From NCBI RefSeq assembly GCF_049478495.1, contig NZ_CP168083.1, forward strand, positions 806,001 to 870,000: 64,000 nucleotides of DNA, written 5' to 3'. The stretch is from P36-A1 sp049478495. Its GTDB lineage: Bacteria > Bacillota_I > Bacilli_A > JAJDGJ01. Of the stretch, positions 15,984 to 23,672 are shown piece by piece (the first letter of the stretch is position 1; the number at the start of each line of letters is the position of its first letter). The translations under genes and the position numbers were made by a program. Under the pieces are notes generated by a model. That model saw only the letters and a list, made by a program, of their open reading frames with translations. It did not search any database and had not been told where the DNA came from.

Positions 15984-16544
15984 ATGGAAACAAAAAGATT
16001 AACTACTCCATTAACAAATGAAGCATTAGAAGCTTTACACAGTGGAGATCAAGTATTATTAAGTGGAGTAATTTATACTGCAAGAGATGCAGCACACAAA
16101 AGATTTGTTGAAGCTTTAGAAAGAGGAGAAAAACTTCCTTTTGAACCAGCTAATCAAGTAATATATTATGTTGGACCAACTCCAACTAAACCAGGTCAAA
16201 CATTTGGTAGTGCTGGACCAACAACTGCATACCGTATGGATCCATACACACCAACAATGATAGATCAAGGTCTTAAAGGAATGATTGGTAAAGGTAAAAG
16301 AAGTCCAGAAGTTAAAGAAGCTATTAAAGGAAATGCAACATATTTCGCTGCTGTTGGTGGAGCTGCTGCATTAATGGGTAAAAGAGTTGTTGAAAGTGAA
16401 ATTATTGCTTATGATGATTTAGGTGCTGAAGCTGTTAGAAGATTAGTAGTAGAAGATTTACCTATAATTGTAGTAAATGATATTCATGGAAATGATTTAT
16501 ATATTTCAGGTCAAGCTGAGTATTTAGAAAGTAAAGGTGAATAA
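15984..16544 (+). CDS. Class I fumarase-type hydratase, beta subunit (probable mesaconase)
   Basis: The beta (TtdB-like) partner of the preceding subunit, 186 residues. Family hallmarks are LSGVIYTARDAAHKR, the glycine-rich YVGPTPTKPGQTFGSAGPTT segment, and MIGKGKRSPEV, which in the single-chain class I fumarases form the C-terminal domain. The late VVEDLPIIVVNDIHGND stretch corresponds to the family's aspartate-rich end. It is separated from the alpha gene by one base and from the acyl-carrier-protein gene of the lyase by three, so the five genes 15140-19127 are one operon. Confidence 0.9.
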   Translation: METKRLTTPLTNEALEALHSGDQVLLSGVIYTARDAAHKRFVEALERGEKLPFEPANQVIYYVGPTPTKPGQTFGSAGPTTAYRMDPYTPTMIDQGLKGMIGKGKRSPEVKEAIKGNATYFAAVGGAAALMGKRVVESEIIAYDDLGAEAVRRLVVEDLPIIVVNDIHGNDLYISGQAEYLESKGE

Positions 16545-16547
16545 TTT

Positions 16548-16811
16548 ATGATTAAGAAAACTGCAATGGCAGGTACTCTTGAATCAAATGATGTTCTTGT
16601 AGAAGTGTTTCCTAGTAAAGGAAAACGTGAAGTAGAAATAGAAAGTATTGTAATGGAACAATTTGGACAAGAAATAACAGATGTAGTTAATGCTACATTA
16701 GATCAATTAAACGCCAACGATTTAATTATCAAACTAAATGATAAAGGTGCTTTAAACTATACAATAAAAGCAAGAGTAGAAACTGCTGTTAAAAGAGGGA
16801 GTGAACAATAA
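16548..16811 (+). CDS. citD: Citrate/citramalate lyase acyl carrier protein (gamma subunit)
   Basis: Carries the 2'-(5''-phosphoribosyl)-3'-dephospho-CoA prosthetic group, through whose thiol the substrate is bound as a thioester. The attachment serine is S13 in AGTLESND, as in CitD proteins. A typical DKGALNYTIKARVETA C-terminal block is present. Length is 87 residues. The gene order D-E-F matches citrate lyase operons. Its stop overlaps the start of the beta subunit by one base. No citX, citG or citC (prosthetic-group and acetylation enzymes) occurs in this window, so they must lie elsewhere if the enzyme is activated in the usual way. Confidence 0.93.
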   Translation: MIKKTAMAGTLESNDVLVEVFPSKGKREVEIESIVMEQFGQEITDVVNATLDQLNANDLIIKLNDKGALNYTIKARVETAVKRGSEQ

Positions 16812-17659
16812 TGGCATATATTAGAAGTGCACTGTTTATTCCAGCAAACAACCCAGGAATGGTACAAAGTGCAGACTTATTACAAGCTGATGCTATCATT
16901 TTCGACCTTGAAGATGCAGTATCAATAAATCAAAAAGATGCAGCTAGAATATTATTAGAAGAAGGATTTAAATTCTTTCCTAAAAATGAAGTAACTAGAG
17001 TTGTTAGAATTAATCCAATGGATTCACCATATTTTTATGATGATATTGACATGGTTATTAAATATGATGTAGATTTTATTTTACTTGCAAAAGCTGATGT
17101 TGCATCAGTAGTAGAACTTGCTAAAAAAATAAAAGATACAAAAATTAAAATTATTACATTAATTGAAAGTGCTCATTCAATGTATGATTTAAGTAACATT
17201 TTAACTGCATCTGATTTAGTAGAAGGTATGTTATTTGGAGCAGAAGACTATTCTCTTGATATGCAAATTGAAAGAACTAAACAATCTGATGAAATATTTG
17301 TAGCAAGACAACAAATAGCAATAACTTGCCATGCTTTAAATAAATTCTCATTAGATACTCCATTTACAGATGTAGAAGATTTTGATATGTTAATTACAGA
17401 TACTAAAAAAGCTAAAAACTTTGGTTTTAGTGGTAAAGCATGTATTAACCCAAGACAAGTTACATATGTAAACGATGTATTCTCACCTACTATAGAAGAT
17501 ATAGTAAATGCACAAGAAGTAATTGAAGCTGCTAAAGAAGCAGAAAAAGAAGGATTAGGTGTCTTTTCTTTAAATGGAAAAATGGTAGATGCTCCAATTA
17601 TTAACAGAGCTAAATTAACATTAGAAAATGCAAGAAAGGCAGGAGTTAAATATGAGTAA
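16811..17659 (+). CDS. citE: Citrate/citramalate lyase beta subunit
   Basis: Lyase subunit of the HpcH/HpaI aldolase superfamily. It cleaves the (S)-citramalyl thioester to pyruvate and acetyl thioester in this context, or citryl thioester to oxaloacetate in citrate lyase. The LFIPANNPGMVQSA start, IFDLEDAVS (metal-binding Glu/Asp), RVVRINPMDSPYF, TLIESAHSMYDL and MLFGAEDYSLDM motifs are in family order. It has 282 residues, slightly shorter than many CitE. It overlaps the alpha subunit by 8 bases. Substrate cannot be read from sequence; the pathway context says citramalate. Confidence 0.93.
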   Translation: MAYIRSALFIPANNPGMVQSADLLQADAIIFDLEDAVSINQKDAARILLEEGFKFFPKNEVTRVVRINPMDSPYFYDDIDMVIKYDVDFILLAKADVASVVELAKKIKDTKIKIITLIESAHSMYDLSNILTASDLVEGMLFGAEDYSLDMQIERTKQSDEIFVARQQIAITCHALNKFSLDTPFTDVEDFDMLITDTKKAKNFGFSGKACINPRQVTYVNDVFSPTIEDIVNAQEVIEAAKEAEKEGLGVFSLNGKMVDAPIINRAKLTLENARKAGVKYE

Positions 17660-19127
17660 GAAATTTGATGGAGTTCACGACTATAAATTTGTAGATTACA
17701 ATTTCAAAAAAAATAATGCATTAGATCTTAAATCAAAACTAATTACTCTTGAAGAAGTAACTTCTAAAGTAGAATTTTTTGATGGAATGACAGTAAGTTT
17801 TCATCACCATTTAAGAAATGGTGATCATGTAGCAAATATGTTATTTGATATTATTGAAGCTCAAAACATTAAAAATGTAACAATAGTAGCAAGTAGTATT
17901 TTCCCAGTTCACAAAAAACTAGTTAAATTAATAGAAAATAAAAATGTAACTAAAATTTATTCAGCATATATTTCAGGAGATGTAGCAGATGCTATATCAG
18001 AAGGTAAGTTGCAAGAACCTGCTCATATGCATTCACATGGTGCAAGAGCAAGATTATTACTAAATAAAGAAATCGAAATAGATGTAGCATTTATAGCAGC
18101 ACCTTGTGTTGATAATAAATCTAACATTAATGGTAGTGAAGGACCTTCAAGTTGTGGAGTTCTAGGATATGCTTATGCAGATGCATTAGTTGCTAAAAAA
18201 GTTGTTGCAGTAACAGATTACACAGTTGAATCAGTAAAAGATGTTGAAATAGATGGTAGTTGTGTTGACTATGTAGTTAAAGTTGATAAAATTGGTGATC
18301 CATCAGGGATTGTTTCAGGTACAACACAAGTTACAAAAGACCCAATTGGTTTATTAATTGCACGTAATGCAAACGAAGTAATAAAACACTCAGGTTTATT
18401 AAAAGATGGAATGAGTTTTCAAACAGGAGCTGGTGGTATTTCACTAGCAGTTGCACAAGAATTGAAGAAAACTATGAGTGATCAAGGAATTAAAGGATCA
18501 TTTGCTAGTGGAGGAATCACTAGTTATTTAGTAGATATGTTAGAATCAGATTTATTTGAAGAACTATACGATGTACAATGTTTTGATTTAGGTGCAGTGC
18601 AATCAATATCTAAAAACAAAACTCACCACAAAATGGGAGCTTCAAAATATGCAAATCCATATGATAAAAATAATATCGTAAAAGATTTAGATATCGTAAT
18701 TTTAGGAGCAACAGAAATAGATTTAGATTACAATGTAAACGTTGCTACTACATCAAATGGTGTTTTAATGGGTGGTTCAGGTGGACACGCTGATACAGCT
18801 GCAGGAGCAAAATTATCAATTATTGTTTCTAAATTAGTGTCTTCAAGAATTAGTGTTATTAAAGAAAGAGTTACTACAATTACTACTCCAGGAGAAACAA
18901 TTGATGTACTTGTAACTGATCATGGTGTAGCAATTAATCCTAAGCATAAAGAATTGATACAAAGTATTCAAGAAAAAACAAACATCAAAGTTTATACAAT
19001 TGATGAATTATACAAAAAAGCTCTACATTTAACTGGAATTCCAAAAGAAACTTCATTATCTGATGAAGTTGTAGGAATAGTTGAATACAGAGACGGTTCA
19101 ATTTTAGATTATTTATATAAAAAATAA
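17652..19127 (+). CDS. citF: Citrate/citramalate lyase alpha subunit (acyl-ACP transferase)
   Basis: Exchanges the acetyl group on the carrier protein for the incoming substrate, releasing acetate (CoA-transferase family I fold). Signature stretches are TVSFHHHLRNGD, the AHMHSHGARARLL segment, GPSSCGVLGYAYADA, FQTGAGGISLAV, and VLMGGSGGHADTAAGA. The ATG at 17652 gives 491 residues and lies after GGCAGGAG; an earlier in-frame ATG at 17628 lies inside the beta gene and is less likely. A strong terminator follows, closing the pathway operon. Confidence 0.93.
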   Translation: MSKKFDGVHDYKFVDYNFKKNNALDLKSKLITLEEVTSKVEFFDGMTVSFHHHLRNGDHVANMLFDIIEAQNIKNVTIVASSIFPVHKKLVKLIENKNVTKIYSAYISGDVADAISEGKLQEPAHMHSHGARARLLLNKEIEIDVAFIAAPCVDNKSNINGSEGPSSCGVLGYAYADALVAKKVVAVTDYTVESVKDVEIDGSCVDYVVKVDKIGDPSGIVSGTTQVTKDPIGLLIARNANEVIKHSGLLKDGMSFQTGAGGISLAVAQELKKTMSDQGIKGSFASGGITSYLVDMLESDLFEELYDVQCFDLGAVQSISKNKTHHKMGASKYANPYDKNNIVKDLDIVILGATEIDLDYNVNVATTSNGVLMGGSGGHADTAAGAKLSIIVSKLVSSRISVIKERVTTITTPGETIDVLVTDHGVAINPKHKELIQSIQEKTNIKVYTIDELYKKALHLTGIPKETSLSDEVVGIVEYRDGSILDYLYKK

Positions 19128-19141
19128 CAATTTTCATTTAT

Positions 19142-19168
19142 AAAAAGCGATTTATCGCTTTTTTTTTA
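19142..19168 (+). terminator. Rho-independent terminator after the citramalate lyase operon
   Basis: The stem AAAAAGCGA/TCGCTTTTT (19142-19150 with 19155-19163) has a TTTA loop and a long T tail. Confidence 0.9.
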
Positions 19169-19230
19169 TCAAAAAATTGTTTTATTTTAAATAGATAATG
19201 TTATATAAACTGTATAAAATAGTCATTATA

Positions 19231-19259
19231 TTTACTAAATTTTTTTCAAATGCTATAAT
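19231..19259 (+). promoter_or_regulatory. Candidate sigma-A promoter for the M23 repeat protein
   Basis: TTTACT (19231-19236), 17 bases and a perfect TATAAT (19254-19259) lie 25 bases before the start codon. Confidence 0.6.
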
Positions 19260-19284
19260 GAAATGACACAAAAGGGGTGGAAAA

Positions 19285-21336
19285 ATGAAGAAGTATTTAT
19301 ATGCATTTGTCTTAATATTTGTAATCACAATAAGTCAAAACAACATAGAAGCAAGTAGAAAATGTACTAATAATAAAAAAATCAGGACATGCACTACTAC
19401 TGCTTCAAATACTACAAGAGTAGAAACTTATACATATAAGGAAAACAGTAGAAAGAATATCACTAATTATGTTTCAAGAACTACCAATAGAAAAACAAGA
19501 AAATTGACTAGATTGATAACTAAAACTTATCATAGTAATGGTAGATTAAAAAATCATCGGGATAGAAGATATACTGGTAACAGAAATGATATTACTAAAA
19601 CTTATTACTCAAATGGGAAGAGAAGAAGAGTAACTAATAGAGTTACATTTAGTACATATACAAGAACTACTGTTCACAATTATTTGAATGCTGGTTCAAA
19701 TGGAAGGTTTAGTGGTTCTAATGAAACAGAAAGATATCGTTCAAATAATAGAATAAGAAAAACTATTATAACAACAGCTCATAGTAATGGAAGAAGAAAA
19801 CAAGTAACAAGAAATGATTATAATAGAAATGGCACAAGAACTTTAAATAGAATTCGAAAATTCAGAAATAATAAGCAAGAATACTACTACCGTAACATAA
19901 AGTATGGAACAACAAGAGAAGTTACATCTAAGACCTTTAATGCAGGTAGACATACTAGAATGGTAACAAATTTTATTAGAAATAATAAAACAGTAAAATC
20001 AGATACAACTTTATATCATTCAAATGGTGGAAATAGAAAATCCGTAGATACAAAAACATTTAATAATAATGCAAGAATGACTCAAAGATCTATTACTTAT
20101 TATAATAATGCAAGAAACGGACGTAGGACTTCACTACAAAGACACTACTTTAATGGTAGTTTTAAAAGAACAAGCAGAAAAATATGGTATTATAATGCAT
20201 CTAATAGAAATACAGGATTAAGAACTACAACCTATAATGTAACAAATGGAAGAATTACAAATGATGTTAGAAATAACTATTTTAATAATTCTACTAGAAT
20301 ATCATCAAGAATAACTAATGCATATAATGCATCTAATACATTAACTAATTCAAAAACTGACTATTTTAATACATCGAGTACAAGGTATCAACATAATGAA
20401 AAAAGATATAATAATTCGGCTAGACTAACAAGTAATATAAATTATTATTATACTTCAAACAGAATTTATTTAAAAAAAGGGTATGAGTATAATACTTCAA
20501 ACTATACTTACTTACATGATGAATACAATAATGGTACATTAATTTTGCAAGATAAAACAGTATATAGAAATAATACAACAACAAAAACTTCCTATGAAAG
20601 AAGTTTTTATAAATCTGGTAAACTTGATAACAAAGTAGTATATACTTTTAATAATTCAGGGAATATAACTTCATCAAGAACGACAAACTCGAATAATGTT
20701 AGTGCATCTAGCATGTCACATTCATCTAGATTTCCAATTACAAATGGAGTGATTACATCTTCTAATTGGTTCTATCCATCTAGTTTTGGCGGTGGTTGGC
20801 ATCCAGGTATTGATATTGCATCATACAGACATTCATCTCAAGGATTTGCACAATATATAAGATGGACATTTGATAATGAAGGAGTAGTATTGAGTCGTAA
20901 TAACAGCTGTAACACTACTAATAGTAGTGGTTGTGGAGCTGGTGGTTTTGGAAACTCAGTGCTAATTGCCGTACAACATCAAGGTAAATTCTATACAATT
21001 TTGTATGGACATAACAGCAAGTTAGCAACAACTGGGACTTCAACAAATGCTAATATTTTTAGAAGTATAGCAGTTGGAAATAAAGTAAAAAACAATCAAA
21101 TAATTGGAAGAGTAGGCTCAAGTGGCTTTTCAACTGGTTATCATATACATTTACAAATACAAGAGCACACATATGCAAAAAGTATTAGTGACATACAAAC
21201 AAGGTTTAATAGGCATAATAAAAACATTTTATTTAATGTAAATTATAATGCTTTAAGCAATTATTCAGATATAGTAACAGTTAATCCGGATATAATATTT
21301 AACTTAAGATATTATCAATCATGGAGTGGAAGATAA
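19285..21336 (+). CDS. Secreted Asn/Arg/Thr-rich repeat protein with C-terminal M23 (LytM-type) peptidase domain
   Basis: A 683-residue exported protein. Residues 1-23 form a signal peptide (hydrophobic core, probable cleavage after IEA). Residues about 25-475 are a low-complexity but periodic region, rich in Asn, Arg, Thr, Ser and Tyr and poor in acidic residues. Short Tyr/Phe-x-Asn-Gly/Ser motifs (HSNGR, YYSNGK, YFNNSTR, FYKSGK) recur roughly every 18-25 residues, resembling MORN-2 or YD-type repeats. Residues about 478-650 are an M23 metallopeptidase domain: H506-x3-D510 (GGWHPGID) and H620-x-H622 (YHIHLQI) provide the zinc ligands and catalytic His, with LYGH at 573-576. It probably cuts peptidoglycan cross-links or a similar extracellular peptide. 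The basic repeat region may bind anionic wall polymers; that is inference. Confidence 0.88.
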   Translation: MKKYLYAFVLIFVITISQNNIEASRKCTNNKKIRTCTTTASNTTRVETYTYKENSRKNITNYVSRTTNRKTRKLTRLITKTYHSNGRLKNHRDRRYTGNRNDITKTYYSNGKRRRVTNRVTFSTYTRTTVHNYLNAGSNGRFSGSNETERYRSNNRIRKTIITTAHSNGRRKQVTRNDYNRNGTRTLNRIRKFRNNKQEYYYRNIKYGTTREVTSKTFNAGRHTRMVTNFIRNNKTVKSDTTLYHSNGGNRKSVDTKTFNNNARMTQRSITYYNNARNGRRTSLQRHYFNGSFKRTSRKIWYYNASNRNTGLRTTTYNVTNGRITNDVRNNYFNNSTRISSRITNAYNASNTLTNSKTDYFNTSSTRYQHNEKRYNNSARLTSNINYYYTSNRIYLKKGYEYNTSNYTYLHDEYNNGTLILQDKTVYRNNTTTKTSYERSFYKSGKLDNKVVYTFNNSGNITSSRTTNSNNVSASSMSHSSRFPITNGVITSSNWFYPSSFGGGWHPGIDIASYRHSSQGFAQYIRWTFDNEGVVLSRNNSCNTTNSSGCGAGGFGNSVLIAVQHQGKFYTILYGHNSKLATTGTSTNANIFRSIAVGNKVKNNQIIGRVGSSGFSTGYHIHLQIQEHTYAKSISDIQTRFNRHNKNILFNVNYNALSNYSDIVTVNPDIIFNLRYYQSWSGR

Positions 21337-21429
21337 TAAAAGGACAACTTTACAAAATAATCATACAAATAATATATAAAAAAGATATGATATTTGTTAT
21401 AATCTAAATAGAATGGATAGGTGATTTTA

Positions 21430-22533
21430 TTGAGAAAAAAATTAATACTACTAATATTATTAATGTTAACCATTATTTTAACATTACTAAACATGAATAA
21501 AGGTGGCAAATTTATTAAAGATGCAGCTAGTATTCAATTGATTACAACTAAAGGATTTACTAAATCCGATACTCTAATAAAAGACTCATTTGCAAAAGAT
21601 AGTGCACAAATATCTAGTGTATTAAAGAAATATGAATATGTTGAAGCAAGTGCTATAAAAGCATGTGATAAAAACGGAACAGCAACCATTGTCTCACAAG
21701 AAACTGGTTTTAATGTCGTTGCAATTGAAAATTCTAATTCCTTTGAATACTACAAAGAAAAAAGTAATGGCTGTGAATTGATTGGAAAAATAAGTGATGT
21801 AAAATTTACTGAAAACATAGTTGAAGCATATGCAAATGATAGTATTTATACAAGTTTTGAATCTAATAATAATTTTGAAATAAGTGGTATGGTAAAAGTA
21901 AAAGATGATGAAGTAACATCAATTGATACTTTAGACAATAGATATACAAATCCTACAGCCTTTTCAAATGGTGTCTTAATGATTCAAAATAATAAAAATG
22001 TCGTTGCCTTTGATAAAGATGATAAGGTTATCTTTCAACAAAATAATTCTAAATCTTCTAGACAAATACTAGCGCTAAATGTAATTGATAACTCATTATT
22101 TTTAATAATAAAAGACGATAACAAAGTATCTATAGAGGGATACAATATCGAAGATAAAGATAGTTTTATAAGTGCAAAACCTGCAATAACATATGAAATT
22201 ACTAAATATATAGGTAATGTAGGAAGCGAAATAACAACTAAAAAAAGTAATTCATATGCTAGTTTTACTACAAATAACAATACAATTGTTGTCTCAAAAG
22301 ATTTAGCAAAAGTTATTGTGTTAGAAAAATACAATACAACTTTAGGTTTTAATGGATCAGATATAATTGTAAAAAAAGATGAAAACTATTATGTATTTAA
22401 TTTAGACAACAATACATTTGAAGATTTTGGTAAAATAAAAGCACTTAATTTTAAGTTTTCAGGTAATTCTATTGTTTTTGAAGTATTAAATAAAGACGGT
22501 AAATCAGAATACATAAAATTCAACAAGGGATAA
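21430..22533 (+). CDS. Membrane-anchored extracellular protein of unknown function
   Basis: I do not recognise the family. One N-terminal hydrophobic segment (residues about 4-20, after Arg-Lys-Lys) should act as a signal anchor with the remaining 345 residues outside. The outer part alternates short hydrophobic strands with Asn/Asp/Lys-rich turns (for example GVLMIQNNKNVVAFDKDDKVIF and NYYVFNLDNNTFEDFGKI), a pattern like a beta-propeller. Two cysteines (in IKACDKN and NGCELIG) may form a disulfide. The TTG at 21430 is chosen because AGGTGAT precedes it by seven bases; the GTG at 21421 overlaps that ribosome site. It follows the M23 protein after 93 bases with a TATAAT at 21398, so it may have its own promoter. 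Confidence 0.75.
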   Translation: MRKKLILLILLMLTIILTLLNMNKGGKFIKDAASIQLITTKGFTKSDTLIKDSFAKDSAQISSVLKKYEYVEASAIKACDKNGTATIVSQETGFNVVAIENSNSFEYYKEKSNGCELIGKISDVKFTENIVEAYANDSIYTSFESNNNFEISGMVKVKDDEVTSIDTLDNRYTNPTAFSNGVLMIQNNKNVVAFDKDDKVIFQQNNSKSSRQILALNVIDNSLFLIIKDDNKVSIEGYNIEDKDSFISAKPAITYEITKYIGNVGSEITTKKSNSYASFTTNNNTIVVSKDLAKVIVLEKYNTTLGFNGSDIIVKKDENYYVFNLDNNTFEDFGKIKALNFKFSGNSIVFEVLNKDGKSEYIKFNKG

Positions 22534-22550
22534 GCAATGCTTATCTCTTT
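22529..22550 (+). terminator. Probable weak terminator after the membrane-anchored protein
   Basis: The stem GATAAGC/GCTTATC (22529-22535 with 22539-22545) overlaps the stop codon and is followed by CTCTTTCTT, only moderately T-rich. Confidence 0.5.
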
Positions 22551-22595
22551 CTTATGAAAGAAAGGTATAGTACATAGATTGTACTGGTAAAAAAT

Positions 22596-23528
22596 ATGAA
22601 CAAAGAAATATTAAAAGAAATAGAAGATAGTGAGTATATAACTGTATTTAGACACGAATTTGCAGATCCTGATGCTTTAGGAGCTCAGTTTGGCTTAATT
22701 GAAATAATAAAAAACAACTATCCTAATAAAAAAGTGTTTGCACTTGGAAAAGAATCTGAAGGATTATCAAATGTATTATTTCCAAAATCAGACATTGTAA
22801 CAGATGATATCATTAGTGAATCATTAGCAATTGTTGTAGACACTGCAAACAGTGCAAGAATAGATGATCAAAGATTTTTGAATGCTAAAAATATTATTAA
22901 AATAGATCATCACCCTAACATAGAAAAGTATGGTAGTATAAATTTAGTTGATGAAAATGCTGCTGCTGCTAGCTGCATTGTAGCTACATTAGCTTATGAA
23001 TTAAATTTAGCCCTAAACAAAGAGGCAGCAAACTATTTATATACTGGTATTGTTGGAGATACAGGAAGATTTCTATATAATAATACAAGTGAAGCAACAT
23101 TTGAAATGGCAGCCTGGTTGCTAAAACAAGGTGCACAATTATCAACTGTTTATGATAAATTATATGAAAGAAGTATTGAACAGGTTAAACTTAATGGATA
23201 TATATTAGATAACTTTAAAATAATTGATAACAAAATAGCTTACTATATTTTAGAAGAAAAAGATTATAATGCATGTGGGGTAAATTTTAACCAAGCCAAA
23301 GAATATGTGAATACATTAGCAGGAATTAAAGGAATAAGAGTGTGGATATCAGCAACATACAATCCAGCAACAAAATTTTATCATGTGTCATTGAGATCAA
23401 AAGATGTTCCAGTAAATTTAATTGCAAACCAATTTGGCGGTGGTGGTCACATGTATGCTTCAGGCATAAAAGTATCAACTCTTGAAAGATTTAACTTAAT
23501 ATTAGATGAAATTTCAAAAAGTATGTAA
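22596..23528 (+). CDS. nrnA: DHH-family phosphoesterase, NrnA-like oligoribonuclease / pAp phosphatase
   Basis: Degrades very short RNA oligonucleotides and dephosphorylates pAp in the cytosol. The DHH domain shows HEFADPDALGAQ near residue 20, VVDTANSARIDD around 81-91 and the name-giving D104-H105-H106 (DHHPN). The C-terminal DHHA1 domain carries the GGGGHMYASG substrate-binding motif. Length is 310 residues, as in NrnA. Unlike GdpP or DhhP it has no extra PAS or membrane segments; a c-di-AMP/pApA activity cannot be excluded. It is directly upstream of the RNase Y gene, consistent with RNA turnover. Confidence 0.9.
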   Translation: MNKEILKEIEDSEYITVFRHEFADPDALGAQFGLIEIIKNNYPNKKVFALGKESEGLSNVLFPKSDIVTDDIISESLAIVVDTANSARIDDQRFLNAKNIIKIDHHPNIEKYGSINLVDENAAAASCIVATLAYELNLALNKEAANYLYTGIVGDTGRFLYNNTSEATFEMAAWLLKQGAQLSTVYDKLYERSIEQVKLNGYILDNFKIIDNKIAYYILEEKDYNACGVNFNQAKEYVNTLAGIKGIRVWISATYNPATKFYHVSLRSKDVPVNLIANQFGGGGHMYASGIKVSTLERFNLILDEISKSM

Positions 23529-23608
23529 TCTAATTGTTTATATAAACTAAATAATAATTAAAAATATAAAATAATACCTTATACTATCCTATTCTAGAGT
23601 GATTACTC

Positions 23609-23637
23609 TTGTTTGAAATCATACTTTACTGTATAAT
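23609..23637 (+). promoter_or_regulatory. Sigma-A promoter for rny
   Basis: TTGTTT (23609-23614), 17 bases and TATAAT (23632-23637) lie about 35 bases before the start. A small dyad AGAGT-GATT-ACTCT (23596-23609) abuts the -35 box. Confidence 0.65.
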
Positions 23638-23672
23638 TTAGGGGTAGAAACAAAAAAAAGGAGGTTATTGTA

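Noticed and set aside
15140..16544. Reading the two-subunit hydratase simply as fumarase of a TCA branch
   Set aside because: It is cotranscribed with citramalate-lyase-type genes downstream of methylaspartate ammonia-lyase and no other TCA genes are nearby; fumarase side activity remains possible.
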